Part shown: one piece after another, positions 1 to 6,367 of the stretch
Layout: the number at the start of each line of letters is the position of its first letter
How positions within the stretch are numbered: position 1 is the stretch's first letter
DNA from: Gemmatimonadota bacterium
Lineage (GTDB): Bacteria > Gemmatimonadota > Gemmatimonadetes > Gemmatimonadales > GWC2-71-9
Reading direction: 5' to 3'
Assembly: GCA_003222235.1 (NCBI GenBank)
Contig: QHVD01000143.1
Coordinates: 1-14,630 of the forward strand
Length of the DNA: 14,630 nucleotides
Notes under the pieces: generated by a model
Databases searched by the model: none
Told to the model about the DNA's origin: nothing
Seen by the model: the letters and a program-made list of their open reading frames with translations, nothing else
Made by a program: the position numbers and the translations under genes

Positions 1-159
1 GAGGGCGTGGACCATGTAGAGGATGAGGAACGCCCGCATCCCGTAGTAGCTGAAGCGCTCCCACATCTCCGTGAAGAAGAGCGTGGAGAGGCCGCGGGGG
101 TGGCCGGCCCAGCCGGCGGCGTCGGCGTGGACGCCCGGTGCGTGTGAGACGTCAGACAT
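1..159 (-). CDS. POT/PTR2-family proton-dependent peptide transporter, N-terminal part
   Basis: The first 53 codons of a gene that continues past the left edge of the window. The family imports di- and tripeptides across the inner membrane, driven by protons. The recognisable signature is the N-terminal segment with HPRGLSTLFFTEMWERFSYY at about residues 20-39, followed by GMRAFLILYM, which is the start of the first transmembrane helix and carries the ExxER-type motif (E-M-W-E-R-F) typical of POT carriers. The ATG at 159-157 is the only candidate I see before that motif. It lies inside the heptamer inverted repeat, so codons 1-4 (M-S-D-V) come from repeat sequence, and no Shine-Dalgarno sequence precedes it. 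The family call is strong; the exact start is less sure. Confidence 0.85.
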   Translation of the reverse strand, partial: MSDVSHAPGVHADAAGWAGHPRGLSTLFFTEMWERFSYYGMRAFLILYMVHAL

Positions 160-244
160 CAGACATCAGACGTCAGCGATCCTGGTACGGGTGGTTGACA
201 TCCGCTCCGTGACGTCGCTGACTGACGTCTGATGTCTGATGTCT
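147..244. repeat. Heptamer-unit inverted repeat 1
   Basis: The left arm is a tandem of 7-bp units, GACGTCA GACATCA GACATCA GACGTCA, from about 148 to 175. Positions 154-175 are the exact reverse complement of 223-244 (22 bp). The match continues past a duplicated TGAC at 219-226, because GTCAGCGA at 172-179 matches TCGCTGAC at 215-222. The spacer is about 47 nt. It fills the gap between the RemA-like gene (stop at 253) and the peptide transporter, both on the minus strand, and overlaps the transporter's start codon. On the minus strand each TGATGTC unit contains TGATG, an overlapping stop and start codon. As RNA it would form a long hairpin. Confidence 0.9.
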
Positions 245-252
245 TCAAGTTA

Positions 253-648
253 TCAGTCGAACAGCTCGTTCTGATCCACCGGCTCGGGCGCCGCCGGCGA
301 GCGCAGGATCTCCCCCAGCCGCTGCTCCCATTTCTCGACGTCGAAGTGGTGCTCGTGGAGCAGCGCGCGGCGCAGGATGGGAGAGAACTCGTGGAACGCG
401 GCGAGCAGCTCGGCGATCGCCTCACGGAGGGACTGGACCTGGAAGGTCTCGTCCGTCGCCCCCATGTCCTCGAGGATGCTTTGCTCGGTGCGCGAGGCGA
501 CGATCGGCTCCGCGTGCCCGTCGACGAAAACGTTGGTCCGCCGTCTCGGGCCCCGGTCCTCCTCGATGGGCATCAGGCCGACGATGGCGTCGGAGCGCCA
601 GTACTTGCCGTACCCCAGGAACACCATCCGGTCCCGCCGGATATCCAT
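253..648 (-). CDS. RemA/DUF370-like protein with C-terminal extension
   Basis: A 131-residue protein. Residues 8-62 resemble the small DUF370/RemA fold: a beta strand ending in a glycine pair (VFLGYGK), then D-A-I-V-G-L-M-P, an arginine-rich stretch (RGPRRRT, 32-38), and a strand with VFVDG and EPIVAS. RemA of Bacillus is a DNA-binding activator of matrix genes with a comparable layout. Residues 65-131 form a predicted helical extension absent from RemA. I chose the ATG at 648 because GGAGG lies 5 nt upstream. An in-frame ATG at 672 forms an ATGA overlap with the preceding gene but has a poorly spaced purine tract; it would add eight residues (MTRAAEAA). It is last in the unit with the PspA-like and FmdB genes. 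The family assignment was made by eye and is tentative. Confidence 0.6.
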   Translation of the reverse strand: MDIRRDRMVFLGYGKYWRSDAIVGLMPIEEDRGPRRRTNVFVDGHAEPIVASRTEQSILEDMGATDETFQVQSLREAIAELLAAFHEFSPILRRALLHEHHFDVEKWEQRLGEILRSPAAPEPVDQNELFD

Positions 649-668
649 CGCGGCCTCCGCTGCGCGGG

Positions 669-1238
669 TCATTCCTTCTTCATCTTCTTCTTCAGCTCCC
701 GCAGCTGCTGCTCTGCCGCCGCCTCGCGGGCCGCCCGGTCCATCTCCCCTCTGAGCAGCTCGTCCCTCAGGTCCATGCCGGGCCGGGCGCCTCCCGCTTG
801 CTGCAGGTCGCGCCACGCCCGCTCGGCCGACCGCTCGGCCTCCGTCGACGGCCGCTCCCGCTCCGCGCGCGCGAGCTGCGCCTGCATCTCGGCGAGCTCG
901 CGCTCGAGCAGCGCCTGCTCGTCTCGGAGCGCGGCGAGCTTCCGCTCGAGCACGCCGGCGCGCTCGCGGTGCTTCGCCGCGAACCGCGCGGCGACGGCTA
1001 CGGTCTCCTGGTCTTGGATCTCGGCCGCGAGACGGCCGCGCCGCTCCGCGTCGGCGAGCCGTTGGCGCTCCAGCGCCAGCTCGCCTTCGGTGTGGGTCAC
1101 CGCCTCGCGGGTCGCCTGCACGGACAGCTTCGCCTCCACCACCGCCTCGCGCATCTGGCGCGCCAGGTCGCGCAAATCCCCCGGCGGCGTCGCGGCGTCG
1201 AGTGCGGCGCGCAACGCATCCCGCAGACGTTCGAACAA
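669..1238 (-). CDS. PspA/IM30-like coiled-coil protein
   Basis: A 189-residue, highly charged protein that is almost all alpha helix. It has a short amphipathic N-terminus (MFERLRDALRAAL), long heptad-like stretches at about 25-130, a break at about 148-155 (AGGARPGM) and a lysine-rich end (ELKKKMKKE). The layout and the end resemble PspA/IM30 (ESCRT-III-like membrane-remodelling proteins, usually about 220-230 residues), whose C-terminus reads LAQLKAKMK. It would act on the inner face of the inner membrane under envelope stress. It starts with TTG at 1238, only 6 nt after the FmdB stop, with no Shine-Dalgarno sequence, so translation may be coupled to fmdB. It is shorter than typical PspA, and the middle helices look reduced. 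A generic coiled-coil protein is the alternative. Confidence 0.7.
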   Translation of the reverse strand: MFERLRDALRAALDAATPPGDLRDLARQMREAVVEAKLSVQATREAVTHTEGELALERQRLADAERRGRLAAEIQDQETVAVAARFAAKHRERAGVLERKLAALRDEQALLERELAEMQAQLARAERERPSTEAERSAERAWRDLQQAGGARPGMDLRDELLRGEMDRAAREAAAEQQLRELKKKMKKE

Positions 1239-1244
1239 GGAGCG

Positions 1245-1409
1245 CTAGCTTTTCCGAACCGTCTTCGCGAAGAACGGCGTGTACACCTGCTCCACTGCGC
1301 GCGACTTGCATTTCGGGCAGGCGGGCCGCTTGCGAGCGTGCTCCTCGATCTCCTGTTGCTGACTGAAGCGCCTTTGGCACTTCGTGCAGCGGTACTCGTA
1401 GATCGGCAT
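1245..1409 (-). CDS. FmdB-family zinc-ribbon protein
   Basis: A 54-residue protein beginning MPIYEYRCTKC, the hallmark of the FmdB regulatory-protein family. Four cysteines (C8, C11, C31, C34) form two CxxC knuckles expected to bind one zinc. The C-terminal tail is basic (AKTVRKS). Members are usually small putative regulators of unknown target, often encoded next to unrelated operons. The ATG at 1409 fits the family start exactly; an in-frame ATG at 1430 would add seven unconserved residues. No Shine-Dalgarno sequence is visible, and a plausible promoter -10 box ends only 9 nt upstream, so the transcript may be leaderless. It is the first gene of a three-gene minus-strand unit with the PspA-like and RemA-like genes. 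Confidence 0.88.
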   Translation of the reverse strand: MPIYEYRCTKCQRRFSQQQEIEEHARKRPACPKCKSRAVEQVYTPFFAKTVRKS

Positions 1410-1418
1410 GGCGCAATC

Positions 1419-1447
1419 AACGTATTCCACGCCGAATCGGAGGTCAA
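1419..1447 (-). promoter_or_regulatory. Candidate sigma-70 promoter of the fmdB unit
   Basis: On the minus strand, TTGACC (1447-1442) and TACGTT (1424-1419) are separated by exactly 17 nt. The -35 matches 5 of 6 consensus bases and the -10 matches 3 of 6. Transcription would start close to the fmdB ATG, giving a leaderless or near-leaderless message, which fits the missing Shine-Dalgarno sequence. The -35 box forms half of the palindrome GTCAAGTTGAC (1443-1453), which sits in the divergent gap before the lipoprotein gene. Confidence 0.35.
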
Positions 1448-1484
1448 GTTGACGGCCGGGCGGGACTTCTCAGATTGGAGAAGC

Positions 1485-2021
1485 ATGATGACCGGCCGTC
1501 GGGGCGCGCTCGCGCTGGCCCTCGCAGCCGCCCTGGGCTGCAACAAGGGCCTCGAGCCCGCGCCGGCGCCGACCGCCTGCCCACAGGGGTTCGTGGGGGT
1601 GTGCGGGACGGTGACGTTCCAGGGCACCAAGCCCGATAGCACCGAGGGCGTGTTCATCGTGGCGTATCCGACTTTCCCGCAAAGCCGGAACGATCTGCTC
1701 AGCTTCAGCCCTTTCCCGCCCCCGTCGTCGCTGCCACAACCCTTCACGGGCTCGCAGTTCTACACGTTGCCCCTGCCGAGCGGGCGCTACGAATGGGTGG
1801 TAGCCGTCTGGAAGAGAGTCGGGACCTTCGCGCAGGGCTTCAGCAACGCCGACTCGCTCCTGAAGGAGGCGGGCTTCTACCGCGACGGGGCGGACACGAC
1901 CTCACATGGATCCGGCATTGTCACCGTCGGCGACGGAGGCACCAACGGGATCAGCTTCCTCATCGACTTCAGCAACATGCATTCGATCTCGTACTACTTC
2001 CCGGCGCCGCCATTACGTTGA
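1485..2021 (+). CDS. Exported lipoprotein of unknown function, beside the TonB receptor
   Basis: A 178-residue protein with a lipoprotein signal peptide: an RR-containing N-region, a hydrophobic core and the lipobox A-L-G-C with the acylated cysteine at residue 19. The mature part has beta-strand-rich segments such as CGTVTFQGTKPDST, followed by YTLPLPSGRYEWVVAVWK, which suggest a carboxypeptidase-regulatory-like or other small beta-sandwich fold. It is probably anchored in the outer membrane facing the periplasm. GGAG at 1477-1480 precedes two consecutive ATGs (1485 and 1488); the second has the better spacing, so the protein may be one residue shorter. Its TGA stop overlaps the TTG start of the TonB-dependent receptor, which suggests coupled expression and a joint role, perhaps as an accessory ligand-binding protein. 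No specific function is recognisable. Confidence 0.8.
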   Translation: MMTGRRGALALALAAALGCNKGLEPAPAPTACPQGFVGVCGTVTFQGTKPDSTEGVFIVAYPTFPQSRNDLLSFSPFPPPSSLPQPFTGSQFYTLPLPSGRYEWVVAVWKRVGTFAQGFSNADSLLKEAGFYRDGADTTSHGSGIVTVGDGGTNGISFLIDFSNMHSISYYFPAPPLR

Positions 2022-4240
2022 GGGCCGTCCGTTCCGCACTCCCACTCACGTTCTTCCACGGGTGGGCTGGGCCCGCAGCGCGGACGGGGACGCTCGTCCT
2101 GCTCTGGGCGCAGCCGCTCGCCGGCCAGACTGCAGTCGTCTCCGGCGCCGTCACAGACTCGGCAGGCGCTCCGATTGAGTACGCGCGGGTTCGGGCGACC
2201 GGGACGGACCTGAGAGCGCTGACCGACGGCACCGGGCGCTTTCGGCTGGCACCAGTGCGTGCCGGCCAGGTCGTCCTGCACGTCGACCGCGTCGGATACG
2301 GCCACGTCGTCGATACACTGGCCGTCGAGCCGGGAGAGTCGCTGTTCGTCAACGTCACCCTGGCCGCCGCGGCGTTCGTCGCGGAGCCCGTCGTCGTGAC
2401 CGCCGCCAAGCGCTCCCAGCTGCTCAACCAGACGATCACCAGCGTCGCGGTGGTCTCCGACACCGAGCTCGCCCGCCGCGCCGTCACCACCGTGGACGAA
2501 GCGGTGGACAAGGCCCCCGGCGTGCAATTCTTGAACGGCCAGGTGAACATCCGCGGCTCGACCGGCTACGTGCAGGGCCTCGGCTCGCGCGTGCTCCTGC
2601 TGGTGGACGGCGTCCCCGCGAACCAGGGCGACCGCGGCGGCATCAACTGGGACCTGGTCCCGCTCCAGGACGTGCAGCGCGTGGAGATCGTGAAAGGGGC
2701 GGGCTCGTCGCTGTACGGCTCCTCGGCGTTCGGCGGGATCGTGAACGTGCTCACGCGCGACATCGAACCCGGTGTCCACGCGCGCGTGCGCGCGAGGGCG
2801 GGCGCGTTCGCGAATCCACCGCATGAGGTCTGGCGGTTCCGCGACTACACGGGTGCCGAAGAGGGGGTCGACGTGACGGGATCCTACGGCGCCGATGCGC
2901 TCGGCGCGAGCCTCACGGCGGGCGGCTGGCACTCGGACGGCTACCGCGAGCAGGACCGGCGCAACCACTGGCAGTCGGCAGGCAAGGCTGAGTGGCGCCC
3001 CGACCGAGCGACCCGCGTCACGACCTCCGGATCGTGGGCGAGCGATCAGTACGAGACGCCCTTGATCTGGTGCACCCGCGGCACCTGCGACGACCGCGGT
3101 CAGACCTACCAGCCGTTCAGGATCGACACGAACGGCCGCGGGGCGTTCACGCGCTCCGACAAAGGCATCGTCGCGGCGACGCTCGAGCGCACCGCCTCCG
3201 CTCGGCTCGCCTGGCAGGCGCGGGGATCATGGCTGCGGACGCACTTCATCGACTATCAGCCGGGCAACAACGACGCGGGAGTCGCAAACCGGTTCGGCGC
3301 CGAGCTGCGGGGCCTCCTCCACCCGTCGGACAACTCCCTGGCGACGGTCGGCGCGGAGGGCGCACGCTCCGGCGTGACCAGCGACATTTTCGGCGACCAC
3401 TCCCAGACCGAGTTCGCGGCGTACGGCGAGAGCGAGCAGCGCCTCGGCGGGGCGCGGCTCACGGCCGGCGCGCGGATCGACTACATCGCGGTAGACGGCG
3501 GCGGCCTCTCGGCCGTGATGAGCCCCCGCGTCGGCGTCGTGCTGCCGGCCGGCCCGGATCTCGTCTGGCGCGCCTCGGCGGGCCGAGGGTTCCGGGCCCC
3601 GTCCCTTGCCGAACGCTTCGTCTCGACCGTCGTGCAGGGTCTCACCGTGATTCCGAATCCCGACCTCGACCCGGAGACGGCGTGGTCGTTCGAGCTCGGC
3701 AACGCCGGGCACCTCTCGTCCACCGTGCGGTGGGATGCGGCGCTCTTCTGGACCGAGGCGTACCATCTGATCGAGCCACGCGTGGAAACGGCGACATCCC
3801 AGATCCAGTTCCAGAACGTCACGCGCGCCCGGCTTGCCGGCCTCGATCTTTCCGTTACGGCCGCACCGCTCGCGCCCCGGCTCACCACGGCGCTCTCGTA
3901 CACCTTCCTCTACGCGCGCGAGCTGGCGCAGGACAGCGTGCCCGAGCGCCCGCTCGCGTTCCGCCCCAAGCATCTCCTGACGCTCACCGCCGACTACCAG
4001 TGGCGCACGCTCGGCGTAGGCGGGGACTTCCGCTATGCGAGCCGGTTGGAGCGCGTGGAGCTGGACGAGAGCGACCCTCGCGTGGCCGAAAAGGTCCTCG
4101 ACCTGCGGGCGGGCCTCGCGCACGGGCCCCTCTCCCTTGGCTGCCGGCTCGCGAACGCGCTCAACTACATCTACAATCAGGTACCACGCACGCTCGCCCC
4201 CGTGCGCACGCTGTCCGTGACGCTGACCTGGACGCATTAG
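2018..4240 (+). CDS. TonB-dependent outer-membrane receptor
   Basis: A 740-residue receptor. Residues 1-37 form a signal peptide (hydrophobic GTLVLLWAQPLAGQ). Residues 40-115 are a carboxypeptidase-D-regulatory-like domain (VSGAVTDSAGAPI, then a DGTGRF turn). A TonB-box-like PVVVTAA lies at 124-130. The plug spans about 135-247 (VNIRG, LLLVDGVPAN, VEIVKGAGSSLYGSSAFGG), and the rest is a 22-strand-type barrel with the conserved GRGFRAPSLAERF and PNPDLDPE segments of BtuB/CirA-like receptors. It takes up a ligand using proton-motive force relayed by TonB-ExbBD, which are not in the window. The TTG at 2018 overlaps the lipoprotein stop (TTGA) and gives a complete signal peptide; no ATG or GTG serves as well. 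Cysteines 352 and 357 could form a disulfide in an outer loop. The last residue is His after W-T, not the usual aromatic. The ligand is not evident. Confidence 0.92.
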   Translation: MRAVRSALPLTFFHGWAGPAARTGTLVLLWAQPLAGQTAVVSGAVTDSAGAPIEYARVRATGTDLRALTDGTGRFRLAPVRAGQVVLHVDRVGYGHVVDTLAVEPGESLFVNVTLAAAAFVAEPVVVTAAKRSQLLNQTITSVAVVSDTELARRAVTTVDEAVDKAPGVQFLNGQVNIRGSTGYVQGLGSRVLLLVDGVPANQGDRGGINWDLVPLQDVQRVEIVKGAGSSLYGSSAFGGIVNVLTRDIEPGVHARVRARAGAFANPPHEVWRFRDYTGAEEGVDVTGSYGADALGASLTAGGWHSDGYREQDRRNHWQSAGKAEWRPDRATRVTTSGSWASDQYETPLIWCTRGTCDDRGQTYQPFRIDTNGRGAFTRSDKGIVAATLERTASARLAWQARGSWLRTHFIDYQPGNNDAGVANRFGAELRGLLHPSDNSLATVGAEGARSGVTSDIFGDHSQTEFAAYGESEQRLGGARLTAGARIDYIAVDGGGLSAVMSPRVGVVLPAGPDLVWRASAGRGFRAPSLAERFVSTVVQGLTVIPNPDLDPETAWSFELGNAGHLSSTVRWDAALFWTEAYHLIEPRVETATSQIQFQNVTRARLAGLDLSVTAAPLAPRLTTALSYTFLYARELAQDSVPERPLAFRPKHLLTLTADYQWRTLGVGGDFRYASRLERVELDESDPRVAEKVLDLRAGLAHGPLSLGCRLANALNYIYNQVPRTLAPVRTLSVTLTWTH

Positions 4241-4249
4241 ATTGCTACG

Positions 4250-4720
4250 ATGCTGCGCCATATCTTTTCCCTTACGTTTCCCTTGTACGGTTTCCTCCTC
4301 TACGGTTTCCAGCAGTCGCCCTTGACCGGGACCTGGGAGCTCACGCGCATCTTCCGCGCCGGGCCGACACCGGGGACGCGCGTTGTCGCTATCGACTCCA
4401 CGGTCTACGTCCGCGTCACCCTCGAAAGCCACCCCGGCGACTGGATCTCCGGGATGCTATACCGGCGCTACTTCGGGGAGCCCGAGCGGAGCAAGGTGGA
4501 GGCCGGCCCGCTGCGGGGCACGGGTCGTTTCATCATCGGAGCGGAGCTCGATCAGCCCACGTGGCAGCGAGCCCGAACTTTAGCCTGGACGGTCGGAGTG
4601 GGTGACACGCTGCGTCTGGGAACGCCGCTGGTCCCGGGCGCCGACAGCATCGAGCTGAAGCGCGTCCGCCCGGATGCTCCCTACCCTGCAACCGTGGTCG
4701 AAGTCGTGACTGCGCCATGA
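4250..4720 (+). CDS. Small exported protein of unknown function
   Basis: A 156-residue protein. Residues 1-22 form a signal peptide rich in F, L and Y (about residues 6-20). The mature part begins SPLTGTWELTR, reminiscent of the first strand of lipocalin-like or other small beta-barrel proteins, and continues with alternating strands (VYVRVTLES, GRFIIGAEL, DTLRLGTPL). It lacks a lipobox and conserved cysteines, so it is probably soluble in the periplasm. It begins 9 nt after the receptor stop with no visible Shine-Dalgarno sequence, and its own stop is shared in an ATGA overlap with the next gene, placing it inside the receptor operon. The signal-peptide DNA consists of imperfect TTTCC-starting repeats. 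I do not recognise a family. Confidence 0.75.
   Translation: MLRHIFSLTFPLYGFLLYGFQQSPLTGTWELTRIFRAGPTPGTRVVAIDSTVYVRVTLESHPGDWISGMLYRRYFGEPERSKVEAGPLRGTGRFIIGAELDQPTWQRARTLAWTVGVGDTLRLGTPLVPGADSIELKRVRPDAPYPATVVEVVTAP
4266..4310 (+). repeat. Imperfect tandem repeat inside a signal-peptide coding region
   Basis: Three imperfect copies of a TTTCC...ACG(G) unit lie at 4266-4276, 4277-4290 and 4291-4305, with a fourth partial TTTCC at 4306-4310. They encode the hydrophobic core, reading F-P-L-Y-G-F-L-L-Y-G-F. The stretch is much more pyrimidine- and T-rich than the surrounding genes. Confidence 0.6.
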
Positions 4721-5262
4721 GAACCCTCGGCCGGGCGTGCGGCCTTCCTGCAAGTCTCGCCGCCGCCCTCGCGGCGTGCTCCGGGGAGGGGTCGCGCTCG
4801 CCGACCTGCGGGCTCGCCCTGGTCGCGGGACCCGCCCTCATCCAGCAGCAACTCGTCAACGTCCCCTACGTCCTCACCGAAGCCCCGCGCGGCCTGCCGG
4901 GCTCCCTGCCCGCCCGGGTCATCGGCGTCCCGCAGCAGGGCGAGGTGCGCGTCACCTACACCGCGAACGGGCTCGTCATGGAGTACCAGGGGCTCAGCTT
5001 CCCGCCGGCAGGAATCGGCTACGGCCTGCTCGTCGTGGACGACTCCACGCAGCGCGCGCAGGGGGTGCTCATCTACGAGTCGCAGCGGCCGCCGAACACC
5101 TATCCCCAGCTCGGCGAGGTCTCGGTCAGCGGAGGCGGAGGAGGCGGGGGAGCCGAGGCGGGCGCCCGCAGCGCGCCCCTGTACGGCGTGCGCGTGGATT
5201 GGGCGGGGGTGAGTAACCCGCGTTGCCCCCTGCTCGGCGCGGCGGTCCCGCCTCGGCAATGA
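4717..5262 (+). CDS. Lipoprotein of unknown function with glycine-rich segment
   Basis: A 181-residue protein with a lipoprotein signal peptide ending in lipobox L-A-A-C (cysteine 21). The mature part has a predicted beta-rich region (about 65-125, for example VRVTYTANGLVMEY and YGLLVVDDS), then a run of seven glycines at 139-145 that looks like a flexible linker, then a short tail. Cysteines 31 and 170 could pair, joining the two ends. The ATG at 4717 overlaps the preceding TGA, and its own TGA at 5260-5262 overlaps the start of the amidotransferase gene, so it is translationally coupled on both sides. It is probably attached to a membrane facing the periplasm. I recognise no family. Confidence 0.75.
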   Translation: MRTLGRACGLPASLAAALAACSGEGSRSPTCGLALVAGPALIQQQLVNVPYVLTEAPRGLPGSLPARVIGVPQQGEVRVTYTANGLVMEYQGLSFPPAGIGYGLLVVDDSTQRAQGVLIYESQRPPNTYPQLGEVSVSGGGGGGGAEAGARSAPLYGVRVDWAGVSNPRCPLLGAAVPPRQ

Positions 5263-5945
5263 GCAAGCTCGTCGCCGTCAGCGGAACGCGGCGCACGGAC
5301 GAGGGTCGGGAGCGCGTCACCCTGAACACGGCCTACGTACGCGCCCTCGCGGGCGCCGGGCTGGTGCCGCTCGTCGTTCCGCCCATCCTCGCCCCCGAGG
5401 CAGCCTGCAGCGCCCTCGATCAGGTGCAGGGGCTGGTCCTCACCGGGGGCGAGGACGTGGACCCGGGCCGCTACGGCGCGGCGCCGCACTCCAGGCTCGG
5501 CGAGGTGGACCCGCTGAGGGATGCGCTGGAACTGGCGCTGATCGCCGGGGCGCGCGCGCGCCGGCTCCCGATCCTCGCAATCTGCCGGGGCATCCAGATC
5601 GTCAACGTGGCGCTCGGCGGCACGCTGTATCAGGACTTGCCAACCGAGCGCCCCGGGGCGATCGCGCACAGCGACACGCGCTCGCGCCACGGCTTGCAGA
5701 TCGAACCCGGCTCCCTCATGCATCGCACCCTCGGCGCCGTGAGCGCGACAGTCAACAGCCGGCACCACCAGGCAATCCGGGACTTGGCGCCGCCGCTCCG
5801 CGCGAGCGCGTGGTCGGAGGACGGCGTCATCGAAGGGACAGAGTTGCGGAGCGCCGGCGATCCCTGGCTCCTCGCCGTGCAGTGGCACCCCGAGGACGAG
5901 GTCGAGGGCGCGCTGTTCCGTGGGTTCGCGGCAGCGGTCCGGTGA
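5259..5945 (+). CDS. Class-I glutamine amidotransferase-like hydrolase (peptidase C26)
   Basis: A 228-residue cytoplasmic enzyme of the gamma-glutamyl hydrolase/PuuD group, which cleaves gamma-glutamyl amide bonds, for example in gamma-glutamyl-GABA. The nucleophile is C109 in LAICRGIQIVNVALGG. The catalytic pair H210 and E212 lies in QWHPED. VLTGGEDVDPGRY (60-72) and VNSRHHQAI (165-173) are further family signatures. The length is usual for the family. The ATG at 5259 overlaps the upstream TGA, and the product begins MSKLVAVSGTRR as expected; an ATG at 5223 would add twelve unconserved residues. Its TGA overlaps the GTG of the SCP2-like gene. Placement behind a TonB receptor suggests it processes an imported gamma-glutamyl compound, which is inference. 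Confidence 0.88.
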   Translation: MSKLVAVSGTRRTDEGRERVTLNTAYVRALAGAGLVPLVVPPILAPEAACSALDQVQGLVLTGGEDVDPGRYGAAPHSRLGEVDPLRDALELALIAGARARRLPILAICRGIQIVNVALGGTLYQDLPTERPGAIAHSDTRSRHGLQIEPGSLMHRTLGAVSATVNSRHHQAIRDLAPPLRASAWSEDGVIEGTELRSAGDPWLLAVQWHPEDEVEGALFRGFAAAVR

Positions 5946-6367
5946 GCCTCGCCTTCCCCTCCGCGGAGTGGGTGAGTGCCTACGGCACGGCCATCAACGC
6001 GAGCGCCGCGTACCGCGCCGCGTCGGCCGAATGGACTCACGGCCCGGTGGCACTGGTGGTGAACCCGCAGCCCGAGATCGGGATCGGCGAGCCATTCGGG
6101 ATCTGGCTCGATCTCGATCGCGGCAGCTGCCGCGGAGCCAGGGTCGTGTCGCAGGGAGAGGCGGAGAATGCGGCGTTCGTCATCACGGGCGACTACGGGC
6201 GCTGGAAGCAGGTGATCCGCAAGGAGCTCGGTCCCATCGCCGGGATCATGCAGCGCAAGCTCACACTCAAGGGCTCGCTCCCGATCGTGGTGCGGTTCGT
6301 GAAGTCCGCGGAGGAGCTCGTGCAGGCAGCCACGCAGGTCCCGACGCGGTTCCTGGATGAAGGGTAG
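5942..6367 (+). CDS. SCP2 sterol-transfer-family-like protein
   Basis: A 141-residue protein resembling the SCP2 (sterol carrier protein 2) lipid-binding fold. It starts with AFPSAEWVSAYGTAINAS, followed by strands around VALVVNPQP, GIWLDLDRGSC and AAFVITGDYGRWKQVI, and ends in KLTLKGSLPIVVRFVKS with a terminal helix. Such stand-alone bacterial proteins are thought to bind hydrophobic molecules; substrates are mostly unknown. The start is a GTG at 5942 forming a GTGA overlap with the amidotransferase stop. It is the last gene of the six-gene plus-strand unit, and its TAG stop is part of the palindrome at 6364-6391. No signal peptide, so it is cytoplasmic. Confidence 0.78.
   Translation: MSLAFPSAEWVSAYGTAINASAAYRAASAEWTHGPVALVVNPQPEIGIGEPFGIWLDLDRGSCRGARVVSQGEAENAAFVITGDYGRWKQVIRKELGPIAGIMQRKLTLKGSLPIVVRFVKSAEELVQAATQVPTRFLDEG

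Noticed and set aside
147..244. CRISPR array interpretation of the GACATCA repeats
   Set aside because: Units are 7 bp, directly abutting without spacers, and arranged as inverted arms; no cas genes are present.
253..1416. Minus-strand open frame of 387 codons joining the RemA-like protein to upstream sequence
   Set aside because: The part above about 672 is Arg/Ala/Gly shadow sequence overlapping the PspA-like and FmdB genes in other frames; only the C-terminal 131-139 residues look real.
1449..1476. Plus-strand promoter for the lipoprotein operon using TTGACG
   Set aside because: The -10 candidate (CAGATT) matches only 3 of 6 and would place the start beside the ATG, excluding the visible Shine-Dalgarno sequence from the message.
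232..2021. Plus-strand open frames (from 232 and 798) opposite the PspA-like and FmdB genes
   Set aside because: Ser/Arg/Ala-rich antisense products; only the end of the second frame (from 1485) has a signal peptide and sensible composition.
2992..4605. Long open plus-strand frame (537 codons) inside the TonB receptor region
   Set aside because: Its product is Arg/Pro/His-rich low-complexity sequence typical of a shifted frame in GC-rich DNA; the overlapping frame encodes an unambiguous receptor.
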